A stretch of DNA of 64,000 bases from VXOZ01 sp965220045 (GTDB lineage Bacteria > Chloroflexota > UBA11872 > VXOZ01): the NCBI GenBank assembly GCA_965220045.1, contig OZ244803.1, positions 1,054,001 through 1,118,000 on the forward strand, given 5' to 3'. This document shows positions 17,175 to 25,592 of this stretch, piece after piece. The notes under the pieces are model-generated. The model did not search any database and was not told the origin of the DNA. It saw only the letters and a list, made by a program, of their open reading frames with translations. The position numbers and the translations under genes were made by a program. The first letter of the stretch is position 1; every line of letters begins with the position of its first letter.

Positions 17175-17897
17175 CTAAGGCACGTCCATGGTGCGCAGGC
17201 GATACAGCGCCAGCAGGAAGAAGGCCACAATCACGACACCCGTGCCGACGATGGCAGCCGGAAACTCGATCACCCGCCCCTCGAATACCGCGAAGCTTTC
17301 CTCATCCATGCCGTACAGCAGCGCAAGTGTGTAGCCCCGGACGCTGAGGTAGCCAATGCCGCTCACAATCGTGCTGAGCAGCCCTTCCCACACCAGCACG
17401 TACACCAGGCCGTAAGCCAGCGCGCGAGGGGTCAAGAGTCCCGCCAGTGTGAAGATCGAGGCGTAGGCGGCCACACCTGCGGCCACGGCGATTGCGAGGA
17501 TGCCCAATTGTCGTGCCTCTGCGTCTACGAGTGCGGAGGCCACGACGCCGCTCGCTATCACCAGCGGCAGGGCTACAACCAGGACCGCAAGCAGTTTCGC
17601 GAGCACGATTGAGACCCGCGACACCGGTTTCAAAACGAGAAAATACAGTGTTTTGTCTTCCAGTTCGTTGCCGAAGGCTGCGGTTGCTAAGGTCATCGTC
17701 ACGATTGGCAGGATGCCGCCGGTGATCATGGCGTCGACAATTAGCCCAACAAACTCTCCGTGAAAGGCGATATCTCCCTCACCGATGGCTCTGATCAAGA
17801 GCACGAGCAGCGACGGTAGGGCGGCGAGCAAGAGAATGACGATGACGCGCCAGCGGCCGAGAAGCTGCCGGAGGGATAACAAGAATATGTCCGCCAT
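17175..17897 (-). CDS. ABC-2 type transporter permease
   Basis: 240 residues with six predicted membrane segments, beginning 'LLGRWRVIVILLLAALPSLL'. 'FGNELEDKTLYFLVLKPVSR' is the cytoplasmic elbow typical of ABC-2 permeases that move proteins, polymers or drugs. Its ATG directly abuts the stop codon of the ATPase gene upstream (17898), which identifies its partner. It is the last gene of a four-gene cluster read from about 20.77 kb. Confidence 0.85.
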   Translation of the reverse strand: MADIFLLSLRQLLGRWRVIVILLLAALPSLLVLLIRAIGEGDIAFHGEFVGLIVDAMITGGILPIVTMTLATAAFGNELEDKTLYFLVLKPVSRVSIVLAKLLAVLVVALPLVIASGVVASALVDAEARQLGILAIAVAAGVAAYASIFTLAGLLTPRALAYGLVYVLVWEGLLSTIVSGIGYLSVRGYTLALLYGMDEESFAVFEGRVIEFPAAIVGTGVVIVAFFLLALYRLRTMDVP

Positions 17898-18827
17898 CTA
17901 GCCCTCCACGATGTAGCTGAAGACGCTCTCGAGTGACTCGTCCAGGGGCTCCACGCGCTCGAGGCGAATGCCGCGGTCCTTGGCGATGCGCGGGAGCGAC
18001 CGCTGCAGGACCGCAACGTTTTTGCTGAGGACGATCACGTCGTCGTCCGCCCCAAACGCTACCGATTCGATGCTATCCAATTCAACAAGCGCTGCCGCAG
18101 TTTTCCGTGGGTCGCTTGTGACGATACGCACGCTGTACGGTTGCTCGTCGAGCTTCGCGCGAATGGCCCGATAGTCGCCGGATGCGGCCAGTTTGCCGCT
18201 GACCATGAGGAGAATGCGGTCTGCGAGCGTCTCTACTTCTTCCAGAATGTGCGAGGAAATCAAGATCGTGCGGCCCTCGTTGGCCAACTGGCGCATGAGA
18301 TCGTGGAACTCAATGCGCTGGCGGGGATCGGTGCCGTTCAACGGTTCATCGAGGATGATCGCCTCAGGTTCGTGCACGATGGATGCCGCCAGGCGCATGC
18401 GCTGGCGCATGCCACGCGAGTAGGTACCGAGGGGCCGGTTCTGCGCATCGACCAGACCCACTCTGTCGATAGCGCGGGCCGTTGCCTCTGCGACGGCCGT
18501 GACGCCGTGCAGTTTGGCCGACCACTCCACGAATTGCCTGCCGGTCTGAAAGCCGTATACCGCCTCGTGCTCAGACATGACCCCAACGCGGCGATGGAGG
18601 GCCGGGTTATTGCGCGGCGTTTCCCCAAAGATGGTTACCTTGCCGTCTGATGGCGCGGCGAGTCCCTCGATCATCTTCAGTAGTGTGGTTTTGCCGGCGC
18701 CGTTCGGTCCCAGCAGACCGGTTATCCCCGGGTCAATGGAGAGTGAAACATCGTTCACGGCCACGACGCTGCCGAACCACTTCGAAATGCTTTCCACGGC
18801 AATGACAGGGACGTTGGGACTGTTCAT
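17898..18827 (-). CDS. ABC transporter ATP-binding protein
   Basis: 309 residues from the ATG at 18827, which overlaps the previous gene's stop as ATGA. Walker A is 'GPNGAGKTT', the signature is 'YSRGMRQRM' and Walker B is 'AIILDEPLNGTDP'. The switch histidine lies in 'LISSHILEEVE'. The C-terminal ~90 residues form the accessory beta-rich domain of drug/polymer exporters (DUF4162-like). It pairs with the permease at 17175-17897. Confidence 0.9.
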   Translation of the reverse strand: MNSPNVPVIAVESISKWFGSVVAVNDVSLSIDPGITGLLGPNGAGKTTLLKMIEGLAAPSDGKVTIFGETPRNNPALHRRVGVMSEHEAVYGFQTGRQFVEWSAKLHGVTAVAEATARAIDRVGLVDAQNRPLGTYSRGMRQRMRLAASIVHEPEAIILDEPLNGTDPRQRIEFHDLMRQLANEGRTILISSHILEEVETLADRILLMVSGKLAASGDYRAIRAKLDEQPYSVRIVTSDPRKTAAALVELDSIESVAFGADDDVIVLSKNVAVLQRSLPRIAKDRGIRLERVEPLDESLESVFSYIVEG

Positions 18828-19780
18828 ATGCTCATGCTCCGGTACCGCCACAGCAGCAGTGCGCCCGGTCCGAAAACGAGCAAACTGTACCAGACAATGG
18901 GCACGGCTGGAGGCAAATCCGCCACAAGGATGGAGGCGTCATCGGGCGTGTCATCGTCAAAGAGCATGTCACCGAGGTGCGTGGGCGCGCGTCCCACGTC
19001 GAGCAAAACGAACCACTTGGCATAGTCGCCGGTTATGCGGCGGCATTCTTCAGGTCCCGCCTCTACCACGACTTCTCCGCTTTCCACAGCATACGTGGCC
19101 GACCGCTCGCACCACTCTGTGGTGAGCAGTCCGGACATTGGCGTTGTAATCACGAAGACGGCAATGACAAACGCGGCGGCATACGCCCGCCGCTCGGTAA
19201 ACGCCGCGACCGCCATGGGGATCGTCGTAACGAATACGGTAATGATGACTCCCGCCAAGATGAATCGCGGGATGTCCAGCCAGTTTTCTTGCAGGAACTC
19301 GCGCGCTTGTTCAGCCGCCAGCGCGTTGCCGCTGAGAACGAGCACTTGCCCGAACAGCGTGACCAGAAGCGCTACCGTGAGAAAGGCAGACCAGCGCGCA
19401 ATAACGTAGTCGAAGGCTGTGAGGGGTCGCACCAGGTAAAGGGTGGTGACACCGTTGCGTCGATCAGGTATGAGCAGTTCCGGGGCGATGATGGCCGCAA
19501 AGAGCAACAGGAGCATTGAAGTGAGCGTGTAGAAATCGGCGTGACTGACCTGTTCCGCTACTGGCAGAACTGCCGCCAGCACGAGGAAGACGGCCGGTGG
19601 GGCGATAACGAAGAGCGACATGAGCACTGGCAGGATCTTGGCGCGCGCGCCCCGTCCCAGACCAATCGTGGTCCGGAAGCTGTTGACCCACAGCGACCTG
19701 ATCGCTTGCGCCCTGCCGCCGCGCGGGCCGTCGTAGTGCTGGTACCCGAGATCGTAGATTTCGCCCTGGGCTTGGCTCAC
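18824..19780 (-). CDS. ABC-2 type transporter permease
   Basis: 318 residues with about six membrane segments. The cytoplasmic start 'IYDLGYQHYDGPRGGRAQAI' resembles the N-terminus of a recurring ABC-2 permease group. An extracytoplasmic insert of roughly 80 residues lies near 220-290 and carries a C..C pair ('EWCERSA', 'GPEECRRI'). It overlaps by four bases with the ATPase genes on both sides and so is translationally coupled. Its partner is the ATPase at 19777-20682. Confidence 0.85.
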   Translation of the reverse strand: MSQAQGEIYDLGYQHYDGPRGGRAQAIRSLWVNSFRTTIGLGRGARAKILPVLMSLFVIAPPAVFLVLAAVLPVAEQVSHADFYTLTSMLLLLFAAIIAPELLIPDRRNGVTTLYLVRPLTAFDYVIARWSAFLTVALLVTLFGQVLVLSGNALAAEQAREFLQENWLDIPRFILAGVIITVFVTTIPMAVAAFTERRAYAAAFVIAVFVITTPMSGLLTTEWCERSATYAVESGEVVVEAGPEECRRITGDYAKWFVLLDVGRAPTHLGDMLFDDDTPDDASILVADLPPAVPIVWYSLLVFGPGALLLWRYRSMSI

Positions 19781-20682
19781 CCGGTGCTCCTTCGAAAGAT
19801 GTCGGAGAGCTCGCCGCGGCTGGGGGCAAGCCGCCGCAAGCGGGCTTCCGCTTCGATAAGTGAGTCGCGAATGTCGTCGAGCTGGTCGTCACTGTGAAGC
19901 CGGACGACGACGGACGCCCCGCTGATTCTTGGCTTTAAATCGCGAGCGGTGAGCGCGGCAATCAGCTCATCTCTCCGATCGTCGACGTCAATGAAGTACG
20001 ATTCCGTCTCTTGTGTAAACTCGGAGACGTCGCCCTGTTCGATGATGGCGCCGCCTTCGATTACGATGATTCTCTCGCACGTGCTCTCTACGTCGCCCAT
20101 TAGGTGGGACGAGAGCATGATGTTAATGCCGAATTCCTTGCCCGTGCGCCGCACGAGCCCGAGCATTTCTTCCCGTCCGGCGGGGTCAAGACCGGCAGTG
20201 GGCTCGTCGAGCAGCACCATCACCGGGTCGTGCACCAGGGCTTGCGCCAGCTTTACGCGCTGCTTCATGCCGGTGGAATACTCTTTGATGTGCCGGTAGC
20301 GCTCTTCGTCCAGGCCGACGTGACGGAGCATGTCCGCGGCGCGGGTGCGAGCGTGCTTGGTTGGAATCCCGCTCACTTGGGCCATGTGGCTCAGGAATTC
20401 CGACGCCGTCAGAAAGTCGGGCAGGCAATCGTGCTCCGGCATGTAGCCCAGACGCGAGCGTGCGGCGACGTCTTCGTAGGGTCTTTCCCCCAAGACCGTC
20501 GCTTCCCCGGCGGTGGGTTGGAGCAGGCCCAGAAATAGCTTCATGGCCGTGCTCTTACCCGCGCCGTTCGGCCCCAGCAGCCCGGTGATGCCTTCGCGCA
20601 CCTGCATGTTTACTTCGTGCAGCGCGATTGTCTGGCCGTAATGCTTTGAGAGGTTCTTGGCTTCGATGAGAGGTTGACCCAC
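19777..20682 (-). CDS. ABC transporter ATP-binding protein, first gene of the cluster
   Basis: 301 residues from the GTG at 20682. This start is preferred because GGAG lies seven bases before it and the sequence 'GQPLIEAKNLSKHYGQ' then begins at once. Upstream TTG codons have no ribosome site. Walker A is 'GPNGAGKST', the signature is 'YSTGMKQRV' and Walker B is 'MVLLDEPTAGLDP'. It opens a minus-strand operon of two ATPase/permease pairs. Substrate unknown; export is likely by family. Confidence 0.9.
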   Translation of the reverse strand: MGQPLIEAKNLSKHYGQTIALHEVNMQVREGITGLLGPNGAGKSTAMKLFLGLLQPTAGEATVLGERPYEDVAARSRLGYMPEHDCLPDFLTASEFLSHMAQVSGIPTKHARTRAADMLRHVGLDEERYRHIKEYSTGMKQRVKLAQALVHDPVMVLLDEPTAGLDPAGREEMLGLVRRTGKEFGINIMLSSHLMGDVESTCERIIVIEGGAIIEQGDVSEFTQETESYFIDVDDRRDELIAALTARDLKPRISGASVVVRLHSDDQLDDIRDSLIEAEARLRRLAPSRGELSDIFRRSTG

Positions 20683-21200
20683 TCTTGCTCCAGTCAAGTG
20701 CTGCAACGCCGCACGTCAGTCACACGCTTTTGGGTGTCGCCAGTCACCCCGGTCGACGTGTGTAAACTATTCTTTTAGAATTATACATTTCAGCACGCAA
20801 AGACGTCAAGTAAATTCACGCACGAAATTAGAAAATCGTATTAGAGTATTGCAATCACTCTTGACAGGCATGGCAATGTGGCTTTGTATTCACGTGGGCC
20901 ATCGGATGGAAGACGCCGGGGTCGCGAACTCTGCCAGGGCCGATTGCAGTGCCGCCGTAGACGTGCCTCCATAGGCTCTCCGCTTGGAATTCAACCAGGA
21001 AAGCGCCGCCTGCACTGGCACGTAGCCCCGCTACCGCGAGCGGTTCCCTAGGTGGAACAGCAGTGTGAAATGTTGCGAGCCGAAAATGGCATGCGGGTGC
21101 TTGCGCATGGTGAGATTGCAACGCTTGGGGTGAGAGTTCGCGAGGCAATAGATGTCGAAGAGAGCATGTGAAAGATGATCCGTTTATTTTCCAATAGACC
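20683..21200. other. Leader and AT-rich promoter zone upstream of the ABC cluster
   Basis: Apart from the promoter at 20780-20809 no gene is supported. A 122-codon open frame on the minus strand (20855-21223) has proline/histidine-rich, non-family content and runs into the repeat, so I do not call it. Confidence 0.5.
20780..20809 (-). promoter_or_regulatory. Strong sigma-70 type promoter of the four-gene ABC cluster
   Basis: On the minus strand -35 TTGACG (20804-20809), an 18-base spacer and a perfect -10 TATAAT (20780-20785) lie about 98 bases upstream of the GTG start. TTCT-TTT-AGAA (20770-20780), a small palindrome, overlaps the expected start site and could be an operator. Confidence 0.7.
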
Positions 21201-21243
21201 AGTACCCGTTCATCCTTCGACAAGCTCAGGACGAACGGGTACT
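21201..21243. repeat. Hairpin copy of the 'cttcgacaagctcag' family
   Basis: Perfect ten-base arms AGTACCCGTT (21201-21210) and AACGGGTACT (21234-21243) enclose the family core 'cttcgacaagctcagga'. The right arm overlaps the first unit of the 21-bp array. The array may therefore have grown from this element's end. Confidence 0.75.
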
Positions 21244-21532
21244 TACTCTTCTCACTCGGGTACTTACCTTTCTCACACGCGAACTTTCTCTTCTCATCTG
21301 CGTACTGACTTTTCTCACCTGCGTACTGACTTTTCCCACCCGCATACTTAACTTACTGACCCGAGTACTGTCTCTTCTAACCCCATATCTGGCTTCTCTA
21401 ACCCGAGTGCTGGCCTTATTACTCTGGGTGCCGTCTACTCTACCCCGGGCATTTGCTCTTCTACTCAAGGTGCTGGCCATTCTATACCGGGTACTGTCAA
21501 ATATATCCCAGGTTCTGGCTCATCTGACCGAT
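21239..21532. repeat. Tandem array of fourteen degenerate 21-bp units
   Basis: Units run without gaps from 21239. Most open with GTACT(G/T) and close with (A/T)CC(C/T)G(G/C/A). The period is exactly 21, so it keeps a reading frame on both strands. Minus-strand translation gives heptads such as VSTRVRR, VSTQVRK, ESSRVRK and ASTRVRE. Plus-strand translation gives VLTFLTR, VLTFLTC, VLSLLTP and VLALLLW. Neither strand is interrupted by a stop within the array. A minus-strand frame with an ATG runs 21480-21226 (84 codons) but has no convincing ribosome site. Coding status is undecided. Confidence 0.85.
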
Positions 21533-21657
21533 GGTTGCCTCTGCCGTTCGTGGTGAGCCTGCCTGTCTAGAGCCTATCGAAGGGTCGATCCATGAACGGA
21601 GATTGGCGAGAAATTCTTGCACATCCACTTGGAGGGTGTAAGGTGAGGACCTATCCC

Positions 21658-23481
21658 TCATTGATACCAACTGGCCTGCATGTTGTAGAGCGTGGCATAA
21701 CGGCCGTTGGCGGCCATGAGTTCCTGGTGGGAACCGCGTTCGATAATGACGCCATCCTCCAGGACGAGGATGTTGTCCGCCATGCGCACGGTGGAGAAGC
21801 GGTGGGAGATGATGAGGGCGGTCTTGCCGGCCACCAACTCGCGAAAGCGTTGAAAGAGATGGAACTCGGCCTCGGCGTCCAGCGCGGCAGTGGGTTCATC
21901 CAGGATGACGAAGGCGGCGTCGCGCATGAAACCGCGCGCCAGCGCCACCTTCTGCCACTCGCCCCCGGAAAGCTCGACCCCGCCCGAGAACTCGCGGGTG
22001 AGTTCCGTGTCGTAGCCCTGTGCTAAGTTGGCCGCCACTTGGTCTGCCCCGGCCCATTCCGCCGCTTGCCGCATGCGCTCTTCACTGGCATCCAATCCAC
22101 CGGCTCCTACCGTGATGTTCTCGCTCAGGCTCAAAGCAAACTGAGCGAAGTCCTGGTAAACGACGGCGATGCGCCGCCGCAGACTCTCCAAGTCGTAGAT
22201 GTGCAGGGGCTCGCCGTCCAGCAAAATTGCACCTTCAACCGGGTCGTACATGCGCGTGAGCAGCTTGACGAGGGTGCTCTTGCCGGCGCCATTGACGCCC
22301 ACCAGGGCCGTTACCTTGCCGGCCGGGAGGGTTGCATCGACTTCTCGCAGGACATTCGATTCGCCCTCCGGATAGTGGAAGGTGACGTCGCGCAGGTTGA
22401 TACCCTCTGCCAAAAGGGTGGGCGCGACGCGGACAGCGTCGGGAGCGGGTAAGGCTATCTGCGGCCGGCTGCGGTCCAGGAAGTTGAAGATCGTCTCAAG
22501 CCGTAGCGTCATTCCGTAGAGCCTGCCCGCCCAACTGCCGATGAAGCGGAGCATTGTCTCCGTTTGCGTGATGGCTCCGAGGTAGAGAGCGATGTCTCCC
22601 ACAGTGAGTTGGCCGGCCCCGGCTTGAGCCGCCACGTACCAAAATCCGCCGCCGAGGGCCAGCGCATAGACGGCTCCAAAGAAGCCCGAGTTGCGCAGAT
22701 GCATTAATCGCAGACCATCGAGCTGGCGAAGGGCCTGTACGCGTCGCTCTTCGAACCTGTGCAGGAAGAAGCCGCCTAGGCCGAAGACGCGCACCTCTTT
22801 GGCAGATTGCGGATCGGTCGTGACTTGGGTGTAGTACTCCATTTCTCTGGCGGCGTGTGACTGCTCCACCAGGGCCGTATTGCGGTTTCTTGCCATACGC
22901 CGCTCGCTGATGAGGTAGGGCACGGTTGCGAGAATGAGGACGAGCGGGATGAACGGGTGCAGCCGCGCAAGCAAGACGAGCAGACCCGCCAAGGTGATGG
23001 CCGGCCGCACGCCGCTCTGCAGCAATTCTAACAGCCGCGGCACCATGTAGCTGCCAAACGTGACCGTTGCGAAGCTGCCTTGAAAGGACGGCCGCTCGAT
23101 CTGATAGAGGTCGACCAGGCGTCCGCCTGCCGCCATGAGCCGGCGGTCGAATTCGCCTGTCGCCCGGCTTACCAGCCGCGCCGAGAGCAACTCCTGCACG
23201 GGTTCGAGTGCGGTCAGCGCAGCCATTGTGAGTGCATAGAGGACTGCCGTCAGGAGGATTGCGGAGAGCGTAATTGCAGCGCCGCCCACAGCCAGCGCTA
23301 GCTGGTCCAGCAGCACCTTGCCCAGCCACACCTGAGACACCGGCAGCGCGGCGGCAACCAGTGCCAGGGCCACGTAGACTGTCGCCACGCCTGGAGCCGG
23401 TGACAGACCCATGTAGAGACCACGCGTGAGCAAAGTCACAGCGGAGCGCGTGTCACGAATGTATGTGCGCAGTCGAGTCAA
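21658..23481 (-). CDS. ABC exporter half-transporter (membrane and ATPase fused), subunit B
   Basis: 607 residues. Six membrane helices occupy about 20-320 and the nucleotide domain follows from 355. Walker A is 'GVNGAGKST', the signature 'LSGGEWQ' and Walker B 'FVILDEPTAALD', with the catalytic Glu present. The switch His is in 'LIISHRFSTVR'. Its ATG overlaps the stop of the upstream half-transporter by four bases (23478-23481), so the two make a heterodimer. The family exports drugs, lipids or peptides. The 'GEWQ' signature rather than 'GQ(R/Q)Q' is shared by both subunits. Confidence 0.93.
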   Translation of the reverse strand: MTRLRTYIRDTRSAVTLLTRGLYMGLSPAPGVATVYVALALVAAALPVSQVWLGKVLLDQLALAVGGAAITLSAILLTAVLYALTMAALTALEPVQELLSARLVSRATGEFDRRLMAAGGRLVDLYQIERPSFQGSFATVTFGSYMVPRLLELLQSGVRPAITLAGLLVLLARLHPFIPLVLILATVPYLISERRMARNRNTALVEQSHAAREMEYYTQVTTDPQSAKEVRVFGLGGFFLHRFEERRVQALRQLDGLRLMHLRNSGFFGAVYALALGGGFWYVAAQAGAGQLTVGDIALYLGAITQTETMLRFIGSWAGRLYGMTLRLETIFNFLDRSRPQIALPAPDAVRVAPTLLAEGINLRDVTFHYPEGESNVLREVDATLPAGKVTALVGVNGAGKSTLVKLLTRMYDPVEGAILLDGEPLHIYDLESLRRRIAVVYQDFAQFALSLSENITVGAGGLDASEERMRQAAEWAGADQVAANLAQGYDTELTREFSGGVELSGGEWQKVALARGFMRDAAFVILDEPTAALDAEAEFHLFQRFRELVAGKTALIISHRFSTVRMADNILVLEDGVIIERGSHQELMAANGRYATLYNMQASWYQ

Positions 23482-25361
23482 TTGTCCTCTTCCTGTTGCT
23501 CGTCCGCAGGGTACTGTGCGGCCTGTAAACGGTAGAGATTGGCATACGCGCCATCTTGGGCCATGAGCGCATCGTGCGTGCCCGATTCAGCAATGCGCCC
23601 ATTTGCAAGGTACAAAATGCGGTCGGCCATACGCACCGTGGAGAAGCGGTGACTGATGAGCACGGTGATCTTGTCCTGCGTCAGCGCGTGAAAGCGCTGA
23701 TAGACGGCGTATTCAGTCTCTACGTCCAGGGCGGCCGTCGGTTCATCCAAGACGATGAGAGCGGCATCGCGCATGAAGCCGCGCGCCAGCGCAAGTCTCT
23801 GCCATTCGCCGCCGGAGAGTTCCCTGCCGCCGAACTGCCGGCCTAGTTGGGTCTCAAGACCGTCCGGCAGTTTCCCGATGACTTCATCGGCGCCGGACTG
23901 GGCGGCGGCAGCGCTGATGCGCTCTCGGTCGTGAAGCGATTCCACCTGCCCCAGCCCCACGTTCTCACCGGCCGTCAACTCATACTGCACGAAATCCTGG
24001 AAAATTACGCCCATCTCTTTGCGCAGGTCGGAGAGGTCGTAGTCACGTAAGTCAACGCCGTCAAGGAGGATGCGCCCGCCAGTGGGATCGTAGAAACGGA
24101 GCAGCAGCTTGATGATTGTCGTCTTGCCGGCCCCGTTATGCCCCACGAGAGCCGTGGACTCATTTGGGCCAAGGTGGAAGGACACGTCCTCCAAGACCTG
24201 GATCTCGCTGCCGGGATAGGCAAAGCGTACGTTTTCGAAAACAATGCCTTGGCGAATGGGGCGCGGCGCCGGTTTGGGATGGCTTGGCTCCGGCAGGTCG
24301 GGCGGAGCATCGAGCACACGCTGGAACGTTCGCAGTGAGCCAAGCGTAATGGGAAGGTAGCCGATTGCAAAGCCAATGCCGAGCAGTTGCCGATGGAGGA
24401 GTACGCCGCCGCCGCCGTAAAGGACGAATGCGCCCAAAGACTGCTCTCCTCTATATATGAGCCACGCCAACCAAATCCACAGGCCGCCGACCGTAAGGGC
24501 TGCGAGCAGACTAGCCAGAGATACACGCGGCACCATGGCGTTGCGCACGCTGTCCAGTTCGGCCATGACGCGGTTGAAAACCGTACCGTATCGCTGTGCA
24601 AAGAACTTGCCTAATCCGTAGAGGCGCACGTCCTTGGCAGGCTCGGGGATTACCATCATGGCACGGTCGTATTCGAGGCGGCGCGCTTCCGGCGTTTGAT
24701 AGTAAAGATGCGTGACCATGCGGTCCCCGAAGTTCCAATGCTGTACCAGGGCGGGAATTGTGAGAAGTATGAGCAGGAGGGGCACCAGGGGGTGAAGGGT
24801 AGCCAGTAACAGGGCCATCCCGGCGACTGTGAACAAGGCAAGCAGCGCCCGTGCGCCGTTGGCCATAACTTCCAATCCGCCGCCCTCCTCAATGTGCAAG
24901 CGGGCGTACTCGAGGTCGTCGGCGAGTTTCGGGTCCTCAAACCGCGCCAGGCCCTGCCAGCGATTGGTGGCGCGCATGAGCTCGGCGGAGAGAAAGCCGG
25001 TGATGCGGTCGCCGGCCATGACGTGCAACGTGGCGGAGAGCGGCTGGAGGAACTGGGCGAGGCCGACTGCGACGGCTGCTAGTCCAATCCACGCCGCCAA
25101 GGGAAGCATGCGCACCAAGTTCGATGCCTGTGCGGTTAGGGCCAGGTCGAACGAAATGCGGTCAACGATTGCCTGCGAGAACCAAAGCTGCAGCGGCGGC
25201 AGCGCGGCCTGCACCACCAAGAGAGTCAGTGTAGCCGCGACCAGGACTGGATGCGCCCGCCAGGTTAGCGCGAAGGCCACGCGGCAGAGATGGATTGTCT
25301 CCAGTATCTTTCTGAAGAAGGACCAATCGCCCCGCATGTCCAAGAGGGCCTTTGCCTTCAT
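23478..25361 (-). CDS. ABC exporter half-transporter (membrane and ATPase fused), subunit A
   Basis: 627 residues with the same layout as its neighbour: about six helices to residue 330, then the ATPase domain. It has Walker A 'GHNGAGKTT', signature 'LSGGEWQ', Walker B 'LIVLDEPTAALD' and switch 'LISHRFSTVR'. Both composite sites look catalytic, unlike many heterodimeric exporters where one Glu is lost. It is the first gene of the pair. A two-residue acidic tail 'EEDN' ends it. No regulator gene is adjacent. Confidence 0.93.
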   Translation of the reverse strand: MKAKALLDMRGDWSFFRKILETIHLCRVAFALTWRAHPVLVAATLTLLVVQAALPPLQLWFSQAIVDRISFDLALTAQASNLVRMLPLAAWIGLAAVAVGLAQFLQPLSATLHVMAGDRITGFLSAELMRATNRWQGLARFEDPKLADDLEYARLHIEEGGGLEVMANGARALLALFTVAGMALLLATLHPLVPLLLILLTIPALVQHWNFGDRMVTHLYYQTPEARRLEYDRAMMVIPEPAKDVRLYGLGKFFAQRYGTVFNRVMAELDSVRNAMVPRVSLASLLAALTVGGLWIWLAWLIYRGEQSLGAFVLYGGGGVLLHRQLLGIGFAIGYLPITLGSLRTFQRVLDAPPDLPEPSHPKPAPRPIRQGIVFENVRFAYPGSEIQVLEDVSFHLGPNESTALVGHNGAGKTTIIKLLLRFYDPTGGRILLDGVDLRDYDLSDLRKEMGVIFQDFVQYELTAGENVGLGQVESLHDRERISAAAAQSGADEVIGKLPDGLETQLGRQFGGRELSGGEWQRLALARGFMRDAALIVLDEPTAALDVETEYAVYQRFHALTQDKITVLISHRFSTVRMADRILYLANGRIAESGTHDALMAQDGAYANLYRLQAAQYPADEQQEEDN

Positions 25362-25592
25362 GGGAATTAGCAGCCCCTACCTGTCTGGGATACGTATGTT
25401 TGATCTGTTGTAAAGCTTCTAGAAAGGCCTTGGACTTCAGTATTGCACAGCGTTGTGCCGAGCATCAGTTAATGGAGTGTCGTGCACGCTCTTACACACC
25501 ATAGAGGATTCTAGAGCGCAATTCCGGACCTGACCTTGGTCCAGCACACTCATTGTCACGAAGTGGCGAGCTATGGGCGGTTTAAGACCGGA

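Noticed and set aside
20855..21223. 122-codon minus-strand frame before the 21-bp array
   Set aside because: Its composition is unlike a folded protein, it runs into the repeat hairpin, and it has no ribosome site.
21239..21532. CRISPR array
   Set aside because: The units are contiguous 21-mers that all diverge. There are no constant repeats separated by unique spacers and no cas genes.
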